NCBI GenBank assembly: GCA_964035575.1
Contig: OZ037844.1
Coordinates: 1,576,501 to 1,640,500 of the forward strand
Source of the DNA: Rhynchopus sp. YZ270_cl-10
Taxonomy: Eukaryota > Euglenozoa > Diplonemea > Diplonemida > Diplonemidae
Direction: 5' to 3'
Length of the DNA: 64,000 nt
In this document: piece after piece, positions 40,490-50,637 of the stretch
Numbering within the stretch: the stretch's first letter is position 1
Layout of the letters: each line of letters opens with the position of its first letter
Notes under the pieces: generated by a model
Database searches by the model: none
What the model was told of the DNA's origin: nothing
Seen by the model: only the letters and a program-made list of their open reading frames with translations
Program-made: the position numbers and the translations under genes

Positions 40490-41374
40490 CAGGGAAGTTC
40501 CTAAGTGGGACCGAGAACATGAAATTCTGGATTTTAGTTTTTTTTTCCTTTTTTTTTTTCCTTTTTTCCTTGGGGGGCTTTCTTGTGGTTTCTAGTGGGT
40601 TTCACTGTAGGTGACACACCACCAGTGTGGTGAAATGGTCGAAACTCTCAAAAGCAAGAGTTTTCAGGGGGCAAGAAAAAAAAAATTGACACCAAAATCC
40701 TGCACCATCCAGGGCTGTATCCCCAATTTTTTTTGCCTGCGGCGCCATTTTTCATTTTTTGCTCTGCAAAAAAGGGTTCGTTGGAAGCTAGATTTTTACA
40801 CCGTACCCAAAAATTTTTGCCTGCGGCGCCATTTATATTATTTTTTGCTCCGCAAAAAGAGAAGTGCAACGCCTCACCGTTCATCGGCGGAAGCACTGGT
40901 TCCACGGGTTATCGAACCCCAGAGAGCACTTCATTGGCATGCACGCGGTTACCGCGAGGGAGCGTGTATGCAGGTACAAAATCACTGCCCCATCCAAATA
41001 ATATTCCCAACGTCTTTGGGGGTCCCCTTGCATTTTGCAGCCAAAAATGCAACTAGACCAAAGCTGCAAAAAGTTCCGCGCGAGTGTAGCGCGCCCGGGT
41101 TTGGGACCCCTTTTTGAATTTCGAAGGGCGGTTAAAGTGGGCCCAGAATCACAGTTCTGACACTCATTTAGCATTGTGAGCAACTCACTAGTGGTCGTAA
41201 CCAAAATTTGTATCAATCAAGAACTTGTCCATTTTCTCGAAATGACCCCACTACAGTGAGGGTAGAGCTCGGAAAGCCCGAAAAAGGGCAAAAAACCCCA
41301 CCCAAAAAAAGGAAAAAAACGGGAACATAAATCCAGAATTTTGCTGTTTTTTCCGAGAACAAGGAACAACCCTG
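40490..41374. mobile_element. Non-autonomous hAT-like element (885 bp)
   Basis: The ends are CAGGGAAGTTCCT and its imperfect complement AGGAACAACCCTG. The flanking 8-bp duplication is CTAAAACA (40482-40489, 41375-41382). Unit B has the uninterrupted site ACTAAAACATAGG near 47990, proving insertion after the duplication. The interior includes two GGCGCC/GCTCCGCAAAA module copies (about 40730-40860) and part of the GGTGGGGTCA-type motif. No transposase frame. Confidence 0.9.
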
Positions 41375-41384
41375 CTAAAACATA

Positions 41385-41907
41385 AACCCCCCTCCCAACT
41401 ATTGTTTACATACAGGTATTGTTTACATATAATTATTCGCAGCTATTATTTACATCCAATTACTATTTACATTCGAATTATTTATTTACACCCCCTTTTT
41501 TTTGCCGGTTTTTGGTGACGGGGTGCGGATTCGTGACCAAAAACACAATTTTTTGGAATTTCCGGAATCTGTCCAGAAAATGGTGGGGTCGATGTTGAAA
41601 ATTGGACAATTTTTTGACCACTTAAATTTTGGAAAATATGAGCCCGGTCACTAGGTGGGGCCCATTTTCGGCCAAAAATTTTCACAAAATCCGAGTTTGT
41701 AAAATTGACCCTACACCCACATCAATTTCAATACTATACCTCACTTCACCTTCGGTTACCCTACAGGGGAGGTGTGGAAAATGTAAACAATACATGAGTG
41801 ACAATTATTTACATGTACTATTTACATTTAAATTATTTACATGTACTATTTACATGCACGAATACTATTTACATAAAAATATGTAAACAATAGCTGTGAG
41901 GGGGGTT
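41385..41907. mobile_element. TA-flanked inverted-repeat element (523 bp)
   Basis: 27-bp inverted ends (AACCCCCCTC...TATTGTTTACAT) match at about 25 positions. The flanking target is TA on each side (41383-41384, 41908-41909) and the empty TA site is present in unit B near 47992, next to the hAT-like element's empty site. TA targets suggest a Tc1/mariner-like MITE. Subterminal zones repeat TATTTACAT many times. Interior copies the TTTCCGGAAT/GGTGGGGTC motif. Confidence 0.85.
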
Positions 41908-42526
41908 TAGGCTTGGAATCCCGCTATGCTATGACAATCCCTGAGCCACATAGGCGTGCCACTGTGGCTAGTCACTGCCCACCTGGTAAATTGCCAGCGC
42001 CCTTGTACCAAAGCAAACGATGATAAGGGCTGTTCTGAACCTGGACAACAGACAGATTTCTGTTGTAAAAGTTGTATTGTTAACCCATCGGAGGGAATGT
42101 GCGTTGCGTTTAGACGAAATCAGTGTCTTTTTTGGGGGGGTTGGGGGCCCGGGTTAGGGGTTTTACCAGCTGGGTTTTGGGGTGTTTCCTCGGCGATGGG
42201 TGGTTGGGTCGGGGAGCCGGGGGGGTTCACTGGGGCTATTGGGGCGAAAAAATGTCACGTTGTTCAGTCACCCAACCGTGCTCTGAAGATTCATTCATTA
42301 AAGAGGGAGAAGTATTTGTGTAAGCAAAGACCAGAAGTGTCACTTCCTTGCTTCCTTCCACGGGAATTCAGAAAAATACAAAATACAGGGATTTGGGGCT
42401 TTTGTTTAAGTAAGAGAAAACCGAATGGAGTGGGAACGCAACGAGCATTTTTCATAATGTTTTATTCTTCCCCCACAAAATATCACGCACAGAGAGAAAC
42501 ACTCGTTTTTTCACACAGCGCATCCG
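41908..42526. other. Duplicated spacer downstream of LRR copy A
   Basis: Matches 47994-48645 of unit B closely, starting TAGGCTTGGAATCCCGC. An open frame across it is not conserved to the same end in B, so I do not call a gene. Confidence 0.6.
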
Positions 42527-43623
42527 CAGTGCTCTCAAGATCCTCCACGTAGGGGAGGATATTTCCTCCAGGGGCTTTTTTTTTTTTTTTTCAGGCTTTT
42601 TTGGTGGAGGATTTCCTCCATTTTTTTTTTTTTTTTGGCGGGCTCGGGTGGAGGATTATCCTCCTAGGGGTTTTATAGTGGGGGGTCACTTTGTCTCCCC
42701 CGAGGGAGCCAATATTTTCCCGAGCCTGTATGCACCGTCCAGGGCTGCACCTTAAAAAATTTTTGCCTGCGGCGCCATTTTCATTTTTTGCTACTCAAAA
42801 AAAGGGTTCGTTGAGTGATTTTGTGGTGTAAAAGGAAGTATTCTTACACCGTACCCTAATTTTTTTTCGCCTGCGGCGCCATTTATATTAATTTTTTTGC
42901 TCCGCAAAAAAATAGAGTTGACAATGTCTTTGGATACCCTTGCATTTTGCATCCAAAAAATACAACTTGACCAAAGCTGCAATTTTTTTGCCGTTTTTTA
43001 AAAATTACCCGCCGTTGCATCAGCCCCTGCTTCTGGAAGACGTATTGGTTTTGTACGGTTCGTGGAGCGTCGGTGCAAGAGAAAGGATTAGATTTCCGTT
43101 TTTTATTATCTCGCAAAATTGACCCGCCTCTCCGCTCTGTGGCTGTCAGGGAGGCGCGCGCGAAGCGCGCGACGACCGCTTGTTGCGGGGGGAAAAATTT
43201 TTTTTTGGGGATTTTTTCAGTGTATTTTTTGGGCCGGTTGGGGGGGGTCAGTGACCCCCCCCAAATTTTCTCCGGAAATTTGGGCCGGTGGGGGGGTCAG
43301 TTTTTTCAGATGGGTTTGAGGTGTTTCCTCGGCGTGGTGTAAAAAGCTATACATTTACACCGTACCCAAAAAATTTTTCGCCTGCGGCGCCATGTATAAT
43401 ATTATTGTTTTTTTTTGCTCCGCAAAAAAAAATATACAGTTCACTATGTGCCCAATGTCTTCCCTGGTCGTGCTAAAAAAAAAAAATTGGGCAAAAAAAC
43501 AAACTGACCCCCCCCAAACTTAAAATCTGGATTCCTGGATAAGACACTGGATTTTTTTGCAAAAATAAAATCCTCCTCATTTCGAAAATTCTGCTTTTTT
43601 CGTGGAGGATCTTGAGAGCCCTG
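42527..43623. mobile_element. Non-autonomous hAT-like element (1097 bp)
   Basis: Ends CAGTGCTCTCAAGATCCTCC and the complement of CAGGGCTCTCAAGATCCTCC, flanked by the 8-bp duplication CGCATCCG (42519-42526, 43624-43631). Unit B near 48643 has one such site, a natural near-empty allele. Inside are three GGCGCC modules (about 42765-42915, 43370-43435), a segment shared with 5430-5620 and several VGGGGG-type G runs. No transposase. Confidence 0.9.
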
Positions 43624-43869
43624 CGCATCCGTTGTTTGTTTTTTTTCAACGACACGTTTTTTCACAATTCCCCGGTATCACATATGGTACTGTCTTTCCA
43701 TGGATACACATGAAAAGGAGTTCTGTGCTATTCACAGACCTCGATAGGCGATTGAGCTTATCTAACAACAACCAAAACAAAGAAAGTACAAAGAAGAGAA
43801 TCAAAAATGCAGGAAAAATAGACAAAGAGAAAAACAAAGAGATTTTTGACAATAAAATTCTCCTTTTTT

Positions 43870-44171
43870 GGTGTTACCGTGCACCTGTCGAGGACATGTC
43901 AAGGACATGTCAAGGACATGTCAAGGGCCTGTCAATATAGGGGGGGTGTGTCTTTTATAATTTGGTTTACAGTGGGTTTTTTTCCCACTGTACGGGCTGT
44001 ACTGTGTACTGTGTACTTCAGATAGTTTTTGGACACACATGTGACCCCACTGTGGAGAGCAATCGGCTCGCGCAATCAAAAGAAAGCAGAGAAAAGGGGA
44101 AAGAAAAAAGCCGAGTCACTTACTTCGCACAAGGATTTGCTCCCTTGTGTTCCAATTATACCCGTTTCGCA
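43870..44171. other. Spacer between duplication units
   Basis: About 300 bp unique to this junction. It includes a short tandem of AGGACATGTCA (about 43890-43930), a GTGGGTTTTTTTCCCAC hairpin near 43972 and a CCCCACTGTGGAGAGCAATC segment resembling parts of 15960-16020 and 62755-62790. No gene. Confidence 0.5.
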
Positions 44172-44975
44172 ACGAACCAAAAAAAAAAGCCCGCCCCCGG
44201 TTTCATGAAGTGCGCAATATGGGGTTTTCAGGAGGAGCACCAAAAATATTATTGTTGTCTTTTATCCACGCATCTCTGTGGATGTCTCACCTTTTGTGTT
44301 CCGGCCGGAATCTGACCTCATGACCCTGTGTCTGCAAAGATGCTGTTCATTTGATTGATGAGAGGAAGCGGAGGGTGGAGAGGGTGGAGAGGTTGGAGGG
44401 CATATCAGATGCAGACCTCGCATTGGGGTGCATACACAGCACAGTCCTTGCGGCAATATTCGTTTCGTCTCCCTCAGGTCTCCCAGATCAGCGGCGCAGG
44501 GATTAGCTCCACGTAGCCTCACCCACGGGGAAGAGGACCCCAGCCAGAACACTGTAAGAACTGCAGCACAACGCCAATCACGATGTTTTCGAGCATTTGT
44601 TCAGGGTTGAAACCACTGCTAAATGGGGTATTTCTTGTCCTCCACACCACCACCACACACAGAGCTCAGAACACAAAACCACAACAAACGAATGGACGTG
44701 CACTTCGAGGATTTCAAAGCGACTCAGCACACAGTCGAGGTGGGTGAAGATGACACGGCGGAGGACTTGCGGCGGAAGGTGGCGCGTCTGCAGTGGGGTT
44801 GCCTGCAGACAGCTTTTGCATGAGTTTCGGAGTCGAAGCGATGGGCGAAGGATACGACATGACTCAGCTAAGTGCTGGTGACACAATCGTGCTGAAGAAG
44901 TCGATGAAGTACGAAGCCCTTGCAGCGCTTCATGCGTTGGGTGAGACAGACCTGACGGCCGAGAGGTTGAAGAAG

Positions 44976-45578
44976 CCCGACGGCGGACCGCCCCCCATAG
45001 CACATTTTTGCGGTGCACGGGCGTCCGGGATTAGTATCTTTTTTTGAGAGAACCCAAGAGCGGCCAGGTCCTCGACAAGTACGTTGTGCTTTTAGACCTA
45101 CAAACTGTCTGGGGTGGTGGGACCTCGGGGCGAAGGGTGCTTCCCGGGACCCCAATATCCTACCACAAGGAGCTCGAGTCGTGCATGGAAAGCAGGGTAC
45201 TCTGAGCCGATTACTTCCACAACTCCCAGATCCCAAGACCTCCACGGGGGGCAGGCCTCCACGGAAACCCGCGACCGCCGACACCTTAGCTCCGTACTGC
45301 CTCTGTCTGTAACCTGCCGGTCCCCCACCTACCTACGCTTTTTGTGGTGTCTTTTTACGACGGTGGACCAAGGGGCTTTGCAGTGCAGTCAACGCCGACG
45401 GAGCGAGACTCGATTGTGACCGGGTGAAAAGGGAACCTTAGCCAGCGCTAACCAGCGGCAGTTTTGACTCAGGGAGGAGTTTCTCACCGCAGACTGGCGA
45501 CACACCCCCCACTTTTTCGGGGTGGCTGCATTCCTCTTCGGAACGGGGTGTTCCATCCTATTTTTAAAAACGTTTATT
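44976..45578. mobile_element. Unidentified 603-bp insertion with 19-bp target duplication
   Basis: It interrupts LRR copy B exactly between two copies of GGCCGAGAGGTTGAAGAAG (44957-44975 and 45579-45597); copy A has one. It is GC-richer than the spacers, has no inverted ends and no good frame, and ends near TTTTTAAAAACGTTTATT. The target-duplication length is like that of the nearby LINE, so a SINE or truncated LINE of another family, inserted by target-primed reverse transcription, is likely. No tRNA-type promoter boxes were recognised. Confidence 0.85.
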
Positions 45579-46220
45579 GGCCGAGAGGTTGAAGAAGGTG
45601 ACGAATCCTGAGGTGGCGTGTTTGTTTCTGCAGGCGGGGGTTGCGACTGTCATTCCTGATGGGTTCTTGACGAAGGCATCCTTAACGCGACTTGATCTGA
45701 GTGCTGTGTCCTTTGTGACACAGATTGGAGACAAGTTTCTTTCGGAATGCACCTCGTTAGCACGTATTGACCTCTCTGGGTTGAGCAATGTGACGCGGAT
45801 TGGCAGTCACTTTCTTTACGGCTGCAGAGCTTTAGCAACCCTGGATCTGACACCACTCAACAACGTGACGTCGATTGGTCGTAACTTTCTTTTCTGCTGC
45901 AAATCTTTAACAACCCTGAATCTGACACCACTCAACAACGTCACGAAGATTGAGAATGGCTTTCTTTACGCCTGCGAAGCTTTAACCACCCTGAATCTGA
46001 CACCGCTCAACAAGGTTACGTCGATTGGTGATGCCTTTCTTCACAGCTGCGAAGCTTTAACCACCCTGGATCTGACACTGCTCAACAACGTGACGTCGAT
46101 TGGCAGTAGCTTCCTTCACGGCTGCGAAGCTTTAACCACCCTGGATCTGACACTGCTCAACAACTTCACGAAAATTGAGGGTTTGTTTCTTTACGGCTGC
46201 AACTCTTTAACCACCCTGGA

Positions 46221-47251
46221 ATTGCGTTGGCCTGATGGCACAACGCCCCCCATCACGCAGCTCGAGCTCATGCTGGACTTTGAGATCTTCTCGGGGTTGG
46301 ACGTACCGGGTGAGACGGTGTTGAAGAGGGCCGAATCTTTTGGTGCCATGATGCGGACGGCGAAAACTATGGCGCATGGAAGGGACGTGTGGAAAGGAGT
46401 GGAGAAGAGGGAGGTGCACCACTTACAGGAACTGGGTGCGGGGATCATGACGGGGTATTCTGTGCGACCTGTGCTGACGCATGCGGCGGGGGTTGAAGGA
46501 TACCTGAAGGAGTTGCAGGAGAAGGCGACGTCGCGGAGAGCACTCTCCCGACAAAAGGAAAAGACGAAGGCGAGGTGGGGTGACGACGCGGATGTGGCTC
46601 ATACTTCCACTCCGGAAGAACGCTCAGCAAAGAACGAACGCTGGAAGGAAGCGAAGGAAGAGCAGAAGCAGGCAGAGGAGGTGCGTAGTAGAGCTGCGAT
46701 AGCTGCAGTTGCGGCAGAGCAGATTCGACGACAGGAGGCACGCAGGCGGCAGACACCGGCTGTGCGTGTGGACGTAAGGAGGAAGGTGGGGGCCATGCGG
46801 GTGTGTGACATACACACCAAGATGCGATGCGGGGACTGCGAGCACAACAACATCTCCATCACGGCGTGTTGTGCGACGCACCATTGTGATGAGCTTATTT
46901 TGGGTGACTGTGTGGAGGCGCGTGAGGCGTGTGAGGTGCATAACTTCTCGATGTGCGGACAGTGTGCGGGTGCGGGGAACGTGTCGATGAAGCAGTGCTG
47001 TCAGAAGCACCACAACTGTGTGGCCCACGGGAGGGGTGCTTGCGGTGCATGTGTGCAGGCGGGACGGAAGAGGAAGAAGGACGGATTGCCGATGCTGGCG
47101 TCTCCTCAGGCCTGTTGCGGGAAAGGGCACCACGACACGTCCCAGGGGCGTCTCGGGTTTGCCCCGCGATAACGAAGGTGGTCACGTGGCGCCTTTCTCA
47201 CCTCTCAGTTCATCTGAGAAGGTGGGGATGGGTCACGTCAACAAGTTTAAG
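46221..47251 (+). mobile_element. 5'-truncated LINE, same family as 30868-38626
   Basis: Corresponds to 37596-38626 of the full element with only a few substitutions, including the complete Cys/His-rich tail and the ORF2 stop at 47170-47172. Flanked by an 18-bp duplication CTCTTTAACCACCCTGGA (46203-46220, 47252-47269). The insertion lies in a different LRR repeat from that in copy A, with a different duplicated flank, so it is an independent event. Confidence 0.93.
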
Positions 47252-47864
47252 CTCTTTAACCACCCTGGATCTGACACCACTCAACAACGTGACGTCGATT
47301 AATGGTGGCTTTCTTTACTGCTGCAAATCTTTAACCACCCTGGATCTGACACCACTCAACAAGGTCACGCGGATTGATGGTTCTGGCTTTCTTGCCGACT
47401 GCAAATCTTTAACAACCCTGGATCTGACACCACTCAACAACGTGACATCGATTGGCAGTAACTTTCTTTACGGCTGCAGAGCTTTAACCACCCTGGATCT
47501 GACACCACTCAGCAACGTCACGAAGATTGAGGATCGCTTTCTTTACGCCTGCGAAGCTTTAACTACCCTGAATCTGACACCGCTCAACAACGTGACGTCG
47601 ATTGGTGATAGCTTTCTTTCCGGCTGCAGAGCTTTAACCACCCTGGATCTGACACCGCTCAACAGGGTTGAGAAGGTAGGTTCGGAATTTGCTGCTCGCT
47701 GCACTTCGTTGACGAGTATTTACCTTTCCGGCTGCAGCAGTGCTGTAGCCGACAGAGTAAGGAATAGTATTGCACTGCGCCAGCGTGTGGTTGAAGAACG
47801 TCCGAAACGCAGCAGAGACGAATCCCCCGAGCAAGCCCGCAAACGACAGAGACACGCACAATGA

Positions 47865-48884
47865 TGACGTGGTGGTGGGAGGGGATAAAGGGAAGGTCGG
47901 GAAGAAGGTTACGAAGGGAGGTGGGGAAGGGCCGGTAGGTAATGCCTACTACGCGCCTCCACAAACTTTTCAAAAAAAAAAAGATACTAAAACATAGGCT
48001 TGGAATCCCGCTATGCTATGACAATCCCTGAGCCACATAGGCGTGCCACTGTGGCTAGTCACTGCCCACCTGGTAAATTGCCAGCGCCCTTGTACCAAAG
48101 CAAACAATGATAAGGGCTGTTCTGAACCTGGACAACAGACAGATTTCTGTTGTAAAAGTTGTATTGTTAACCCATCAGAGGGAACGTGCGTTGCGTTTAG
48201 ACGAAATCAGTGTCTTTTTTGGGGGGGTTGGGGGCCCGGGTTAGGGGTTTTACCAGCTGGGTTTTGGGGTGTTTCCTCGGCGATGGTGGTTGGGTCGGGG
48301 AGCCGGGGGGTAGGGAGTGGGACCATTGGGGCGAAAAAATGTTACGTTGTTCAGTCACCCAACCGTGCTCTGAAGATTCATTCATTAAAGAGGGAGAAAT
48401 ATTTGTGTAAGCAAAGACCAGAAGTGACACTTCCTAGCTTCCTCCCACGGGAATTCAGAAAAATACAAAATACAGGGATTTGGGGCTTTTGTTTAAGTAA
48501 GAGAAAACCGAATGGAGTGGGAACGTAGTGAGAGTGCAGCGGAAACGATAGTGGGAACGCAACGAGCTTTTTTCATAATGTTTTATTCTTCCCCCACAAA
48601 ATATCACGCACAGAGAGAAATACTCGTTTTTTCACACAGTGCATCCGTTGTTTGTTTTTTTTTCAACGACACCTTTTTTCAAAAAATTTCCCCGGTATCA
48701 CATATGGTACTGTCTTTCCATGGATACACATGAAAAGGAGCTCCGTGCTATTCACAGACCTCGATAATGGCGATTGAGCTTATCTAACAACAACCAAAAC
48801 AAAAGAAAGTACAAAGAAGAGAATCAAAAATGCAGGAAAAATAGACAAAGAGAAAAACAAAGAGATTTTTGACAATAAAATTCT
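47865..48884. other. Duplicated spacer downstream of LRR copy B
   Basis: Counterpart of the copy-A spacer without its three DNA elements. It gives the empty sites used to define them. No gene called. Confidence 0.6.
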
Positions 48885-48960
48885 CCTTTTTTTTTTACTT
48901 TAATTTCTCCTCCAACCCCTCTTCCCCAGCCTCTCTTCCCCAACCTCTCTTCCCCAGGGA
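48885..48960 (+). promoter_or_regulatory. Pyrimidine tract and AG, candidate trans-splice acceptor
   Basis: A C/T-rich run of about 75 bases ends CTCTTCCCCAG, 12 bases before the sedolisin ATG. This is how kinetoplastid mRNAs are usually processed. The spliced leader itself is not in the window, so this remains a prediction. Confidence 0.45.
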
Positions 48961-48972
48961 ACATATTACAAA

Positions 48973-50637
48973 ATGAGAATTTTTGCTGGTGTTATTGCGT
49001 TGACACACACTCTTGCTGTGTGTGTCGCGGACGACAGTTTTACAGTGCTTCACGACGTCACACCGGCCGCAGGGTGGACGGACGTAGGTGTGTTCGACAC
49101 TACTGCCACAAGCGAGTCTACCGAAGGCTCGACCTTTGATGTTCTGGTGGGTCTGCGCAGGAAGAACGTCGCTGAGGTGAAGCGCATTGTGGACACCGCA
49201 TCTAACCCGACCTCCTCTGAGTACCTTGCGTACGCAGGGTACGCCGAGATGGCTGCGCTGGTGGCTCCAGGACAGCACGCCGTGCAGGCAACACTCGCAT
49301 GGCTGCACGCCGCAGGCATAACAGCAACCATAGTGCACCCCCACCAGGACTACATCCACTGCCACGCCGTGACCCCGTCGACGCTCCTCAAGGCAACAGG
49401 GGAGACGTCACCATTTCGTCGTTTCCGCCACACCGATGGACGCGAGGTCGTTCGCATGGCCTCTGTCTCCATCCCTACCAACCTAGTTGACATCATCGAG
49501 ACCTTTACCGGCTTTTCAGGATTTCCGGTTGCAGAGAAAACTACCAAAAAGAAGGTGTCTTTGGGACGCGGGAAGGTGAACCCCACTGTCTTGCGGCAGA
49601 CGTACAGCATTGCGGGGGGAGCTGCATCCGGTGCGATCCAAGCGATGGCGCAGTTTCAGGGGCAGAATGTTCATGACTCTGACCTGGCTAGGTTCTGTAC
49701 TGACTACAACAACGGAACCGACTGCAAAATCTCCAAATACATCGGCGACAACAACGAGACCGGCGTGGCAGGGTCTGAATCGATGCTCGACTCCGAATAC
49801 CTCATGTCAATTGGCGGCGCTGCAGAGACGTGGGTCTACAGTGTGCAGTCCATGGACTTCTGCGGCGACCTCATGACCTTTGCCTCGAACGTTACCTCTG
49901 AGTCCACCTTCCCTCACGTCATCTCCATCAGCTACGGTGTTCAGGTCAAAAACCCATGCGGTACAGACATCGGCAACCGCTTCACTGAAGACATCATGAA
50001 GATGGCGGCCATGGGGATCACCGTCGTGGTGGCCTCTGGAGACCAAGGATCTGGCTGGCAGATCGACGATGCACAGAACGGCGGCACTCTGGTCCCCTGC
50101 TTTCCCTCTACGATTGAATACTGTGTCTCTGTGGGGGCGACCTTCTGGATCTCCGGGACTACCGGGGAGGAGGAGGCGACACGCAGCTTTGGATCTGGTG
50201 GTGGGTTTAGCTACGACTACCCAGCTCCGGACTATCAGAAGGCGACCATCGATGGGTATCTTGCGAGCACCACGATCCCGCCCTGCAAATACAACACAAC
50301 AGGGCGTGGCACCCCCGATGTCGCGATGCTTGGCGAATCGTACACCATCATTGAGCAGAATGTGACGGCAGTGGTGGCCGGGACCTCTGCCAGTACTCCT
50401 GCATTTGCCGGTATCGTAACGCTTCTCAACTCTGTATGCGGGAAGCCCCTAGGTCATATCAACCCACTCCTCTATAAGAACCCGCAAATGTTCACTGACA
50501 TCACTGTCGGGTCTAACGCACCAGAGCTCCTGAAGAAGAATGGTTGGAAGGCTGAAAAAGGATGGGATGCAGTGACCGGGTTGGGCACCCCAGCGTTTAA
50601 TATCATGGCTGAGGTGGTGGCGGCAGCGTGTAAGTAG
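48973..50637 (+). CDS. Secreted sedolisin / tripeptidyl-peptidase I-like serine protease (S53)
   Basis: 554 residues. The ATG gives MRIFAGVIALTHTLAVCVADD, a clear signal peptide. Residues about 25-190 are the activation pro-domain (GLRRKNVAEVKRIVDTASNP, YAGYAEMAALV). The mature enzyme follows from about residue 195. The S53 catalytic set is present: Glu269 and Asp273 in SESMLDSEY, the oxyanion Asp357 in ASGDQGSG and the nucleophile Ser472 in GTSASTPAFAG. The C-terminal calcium-site region (FTDI and WDAVTGLGTPAF) is intact. Length matches TPP1 and kumamolisin relatives. Sedolisins work at acid pH, so it probably acts in a lysosome or food vacuole, or outside the cell. The pyrimidine tract before the ATG fits trans-splicing. 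Frame complete; no odd features. Confidence 0.95.
   Translation: MRIFAGVIALTHTLAVCVADDSFTVLHDVTPAAGWTDVGVFDTTATSESTEGSTFDVLVGLRRKNVAEVKRIVDTASNPTSSEYLAYAGYAEMAALVAPGQHAVQATLAWLHAAGITATIVHPHQDYIHCHAVTPSTLLKATGETSPFRRFRHTDGREVVRMASVSIPTNLVDIIETFTGFSGFPVAEKTTKKKVSLGRGKVNPTVLRQTYSIAGGAASGAIQAMAQFQGQNVHDSDLARFCTDYNNGTDCKISKYIGDNNETGVAGSESMLDSEYLMSIGGAAETWVYSVQSMDFCGDLMTFASNVTSESTFPHVISISYGVQVKNPCGTDIGNRFTEDIMKMAAMGITVVVASGDQGSGWQIDDAQNGGTLVPCFPSTIEYCVSVGATFWISGTTGEEEATRSFGSGGGFSYDYPAPDYQKATIDGYLASTTIPPCKYNTTGRGTPDVAMLGESYTIIEQNVTAVVAGTSASTPAFAGIVTLLNSVCGKPLGHINPLLYKNPQMFTDITVGSNAPELLKKNGWKAEKGWDAVTGLGTPAFNIMAEVVAAACK

Larger units (their letters stand above)
29814..43869 (+). repeat. Tandem duplication, unit A
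   Basis: It starts at ACGAACCAAAAAAAA-GCCCGCCCCCGG and ends after GACAATAAAATTCTCC; both boundaries recur in unit B (44172-48890). Once the LINE, two hAT-like elements and the TA-flanked element are subtracted, about 3.8 kb remains against about 3.0 kb in B. The difference is roughly nine LRR codons' worth of 75-bp repeats. Each unit carries one UBL-LRR gene. Confidence 0.85.
44692..47864 (+). pseudogene. UBL-LRR gene, copy B, multiply disrupted
   Basis: Begins with the same MDVHFEDFKATQ start and ubiquitin-like domain as copy A. Compared with A, two extra bases near 44786 shift the frame within the ubiquitin-like domain, a 603-bp insertion (44976-45578) splits the linker, and a LINE fragment (46221-47251) splits a later repeat. 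The LRR repeats total roughly 14-15, fewer than in A, and the basic C-terminus PKRSRDESPEQARKRQR is kept. The repeats remain open between insertions, so decay is recent. It cannot make the normal protein; the middle part forms a chimeric frame with the LINE. Confidence 0.88.
44172..48890 (+). repeat. Tandem duplication, unit B
   Basis: Direct-repeat partner of 29814-43869, same orientation, with its own insertions (603 bp and a 1031-bp LINE fragment) and none of the insertions found in unit A. Confidence 0.85.

Noticed and set aside
40880-40960. Possible tRNA or tRNA-derived SINE on the - strand (GGGGTTCGATAACCC)
   Set aside because: The T-loop-like word does not fold into a standard arm and no acceptor or D arm could be drawn.
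41956-42552. Open frame of about 198 codons in the duplicated spacer (and its partner at 48043)
   Set aside because: The two copies diverge by indels that change the frame and the end, and there is no recognisable domain.
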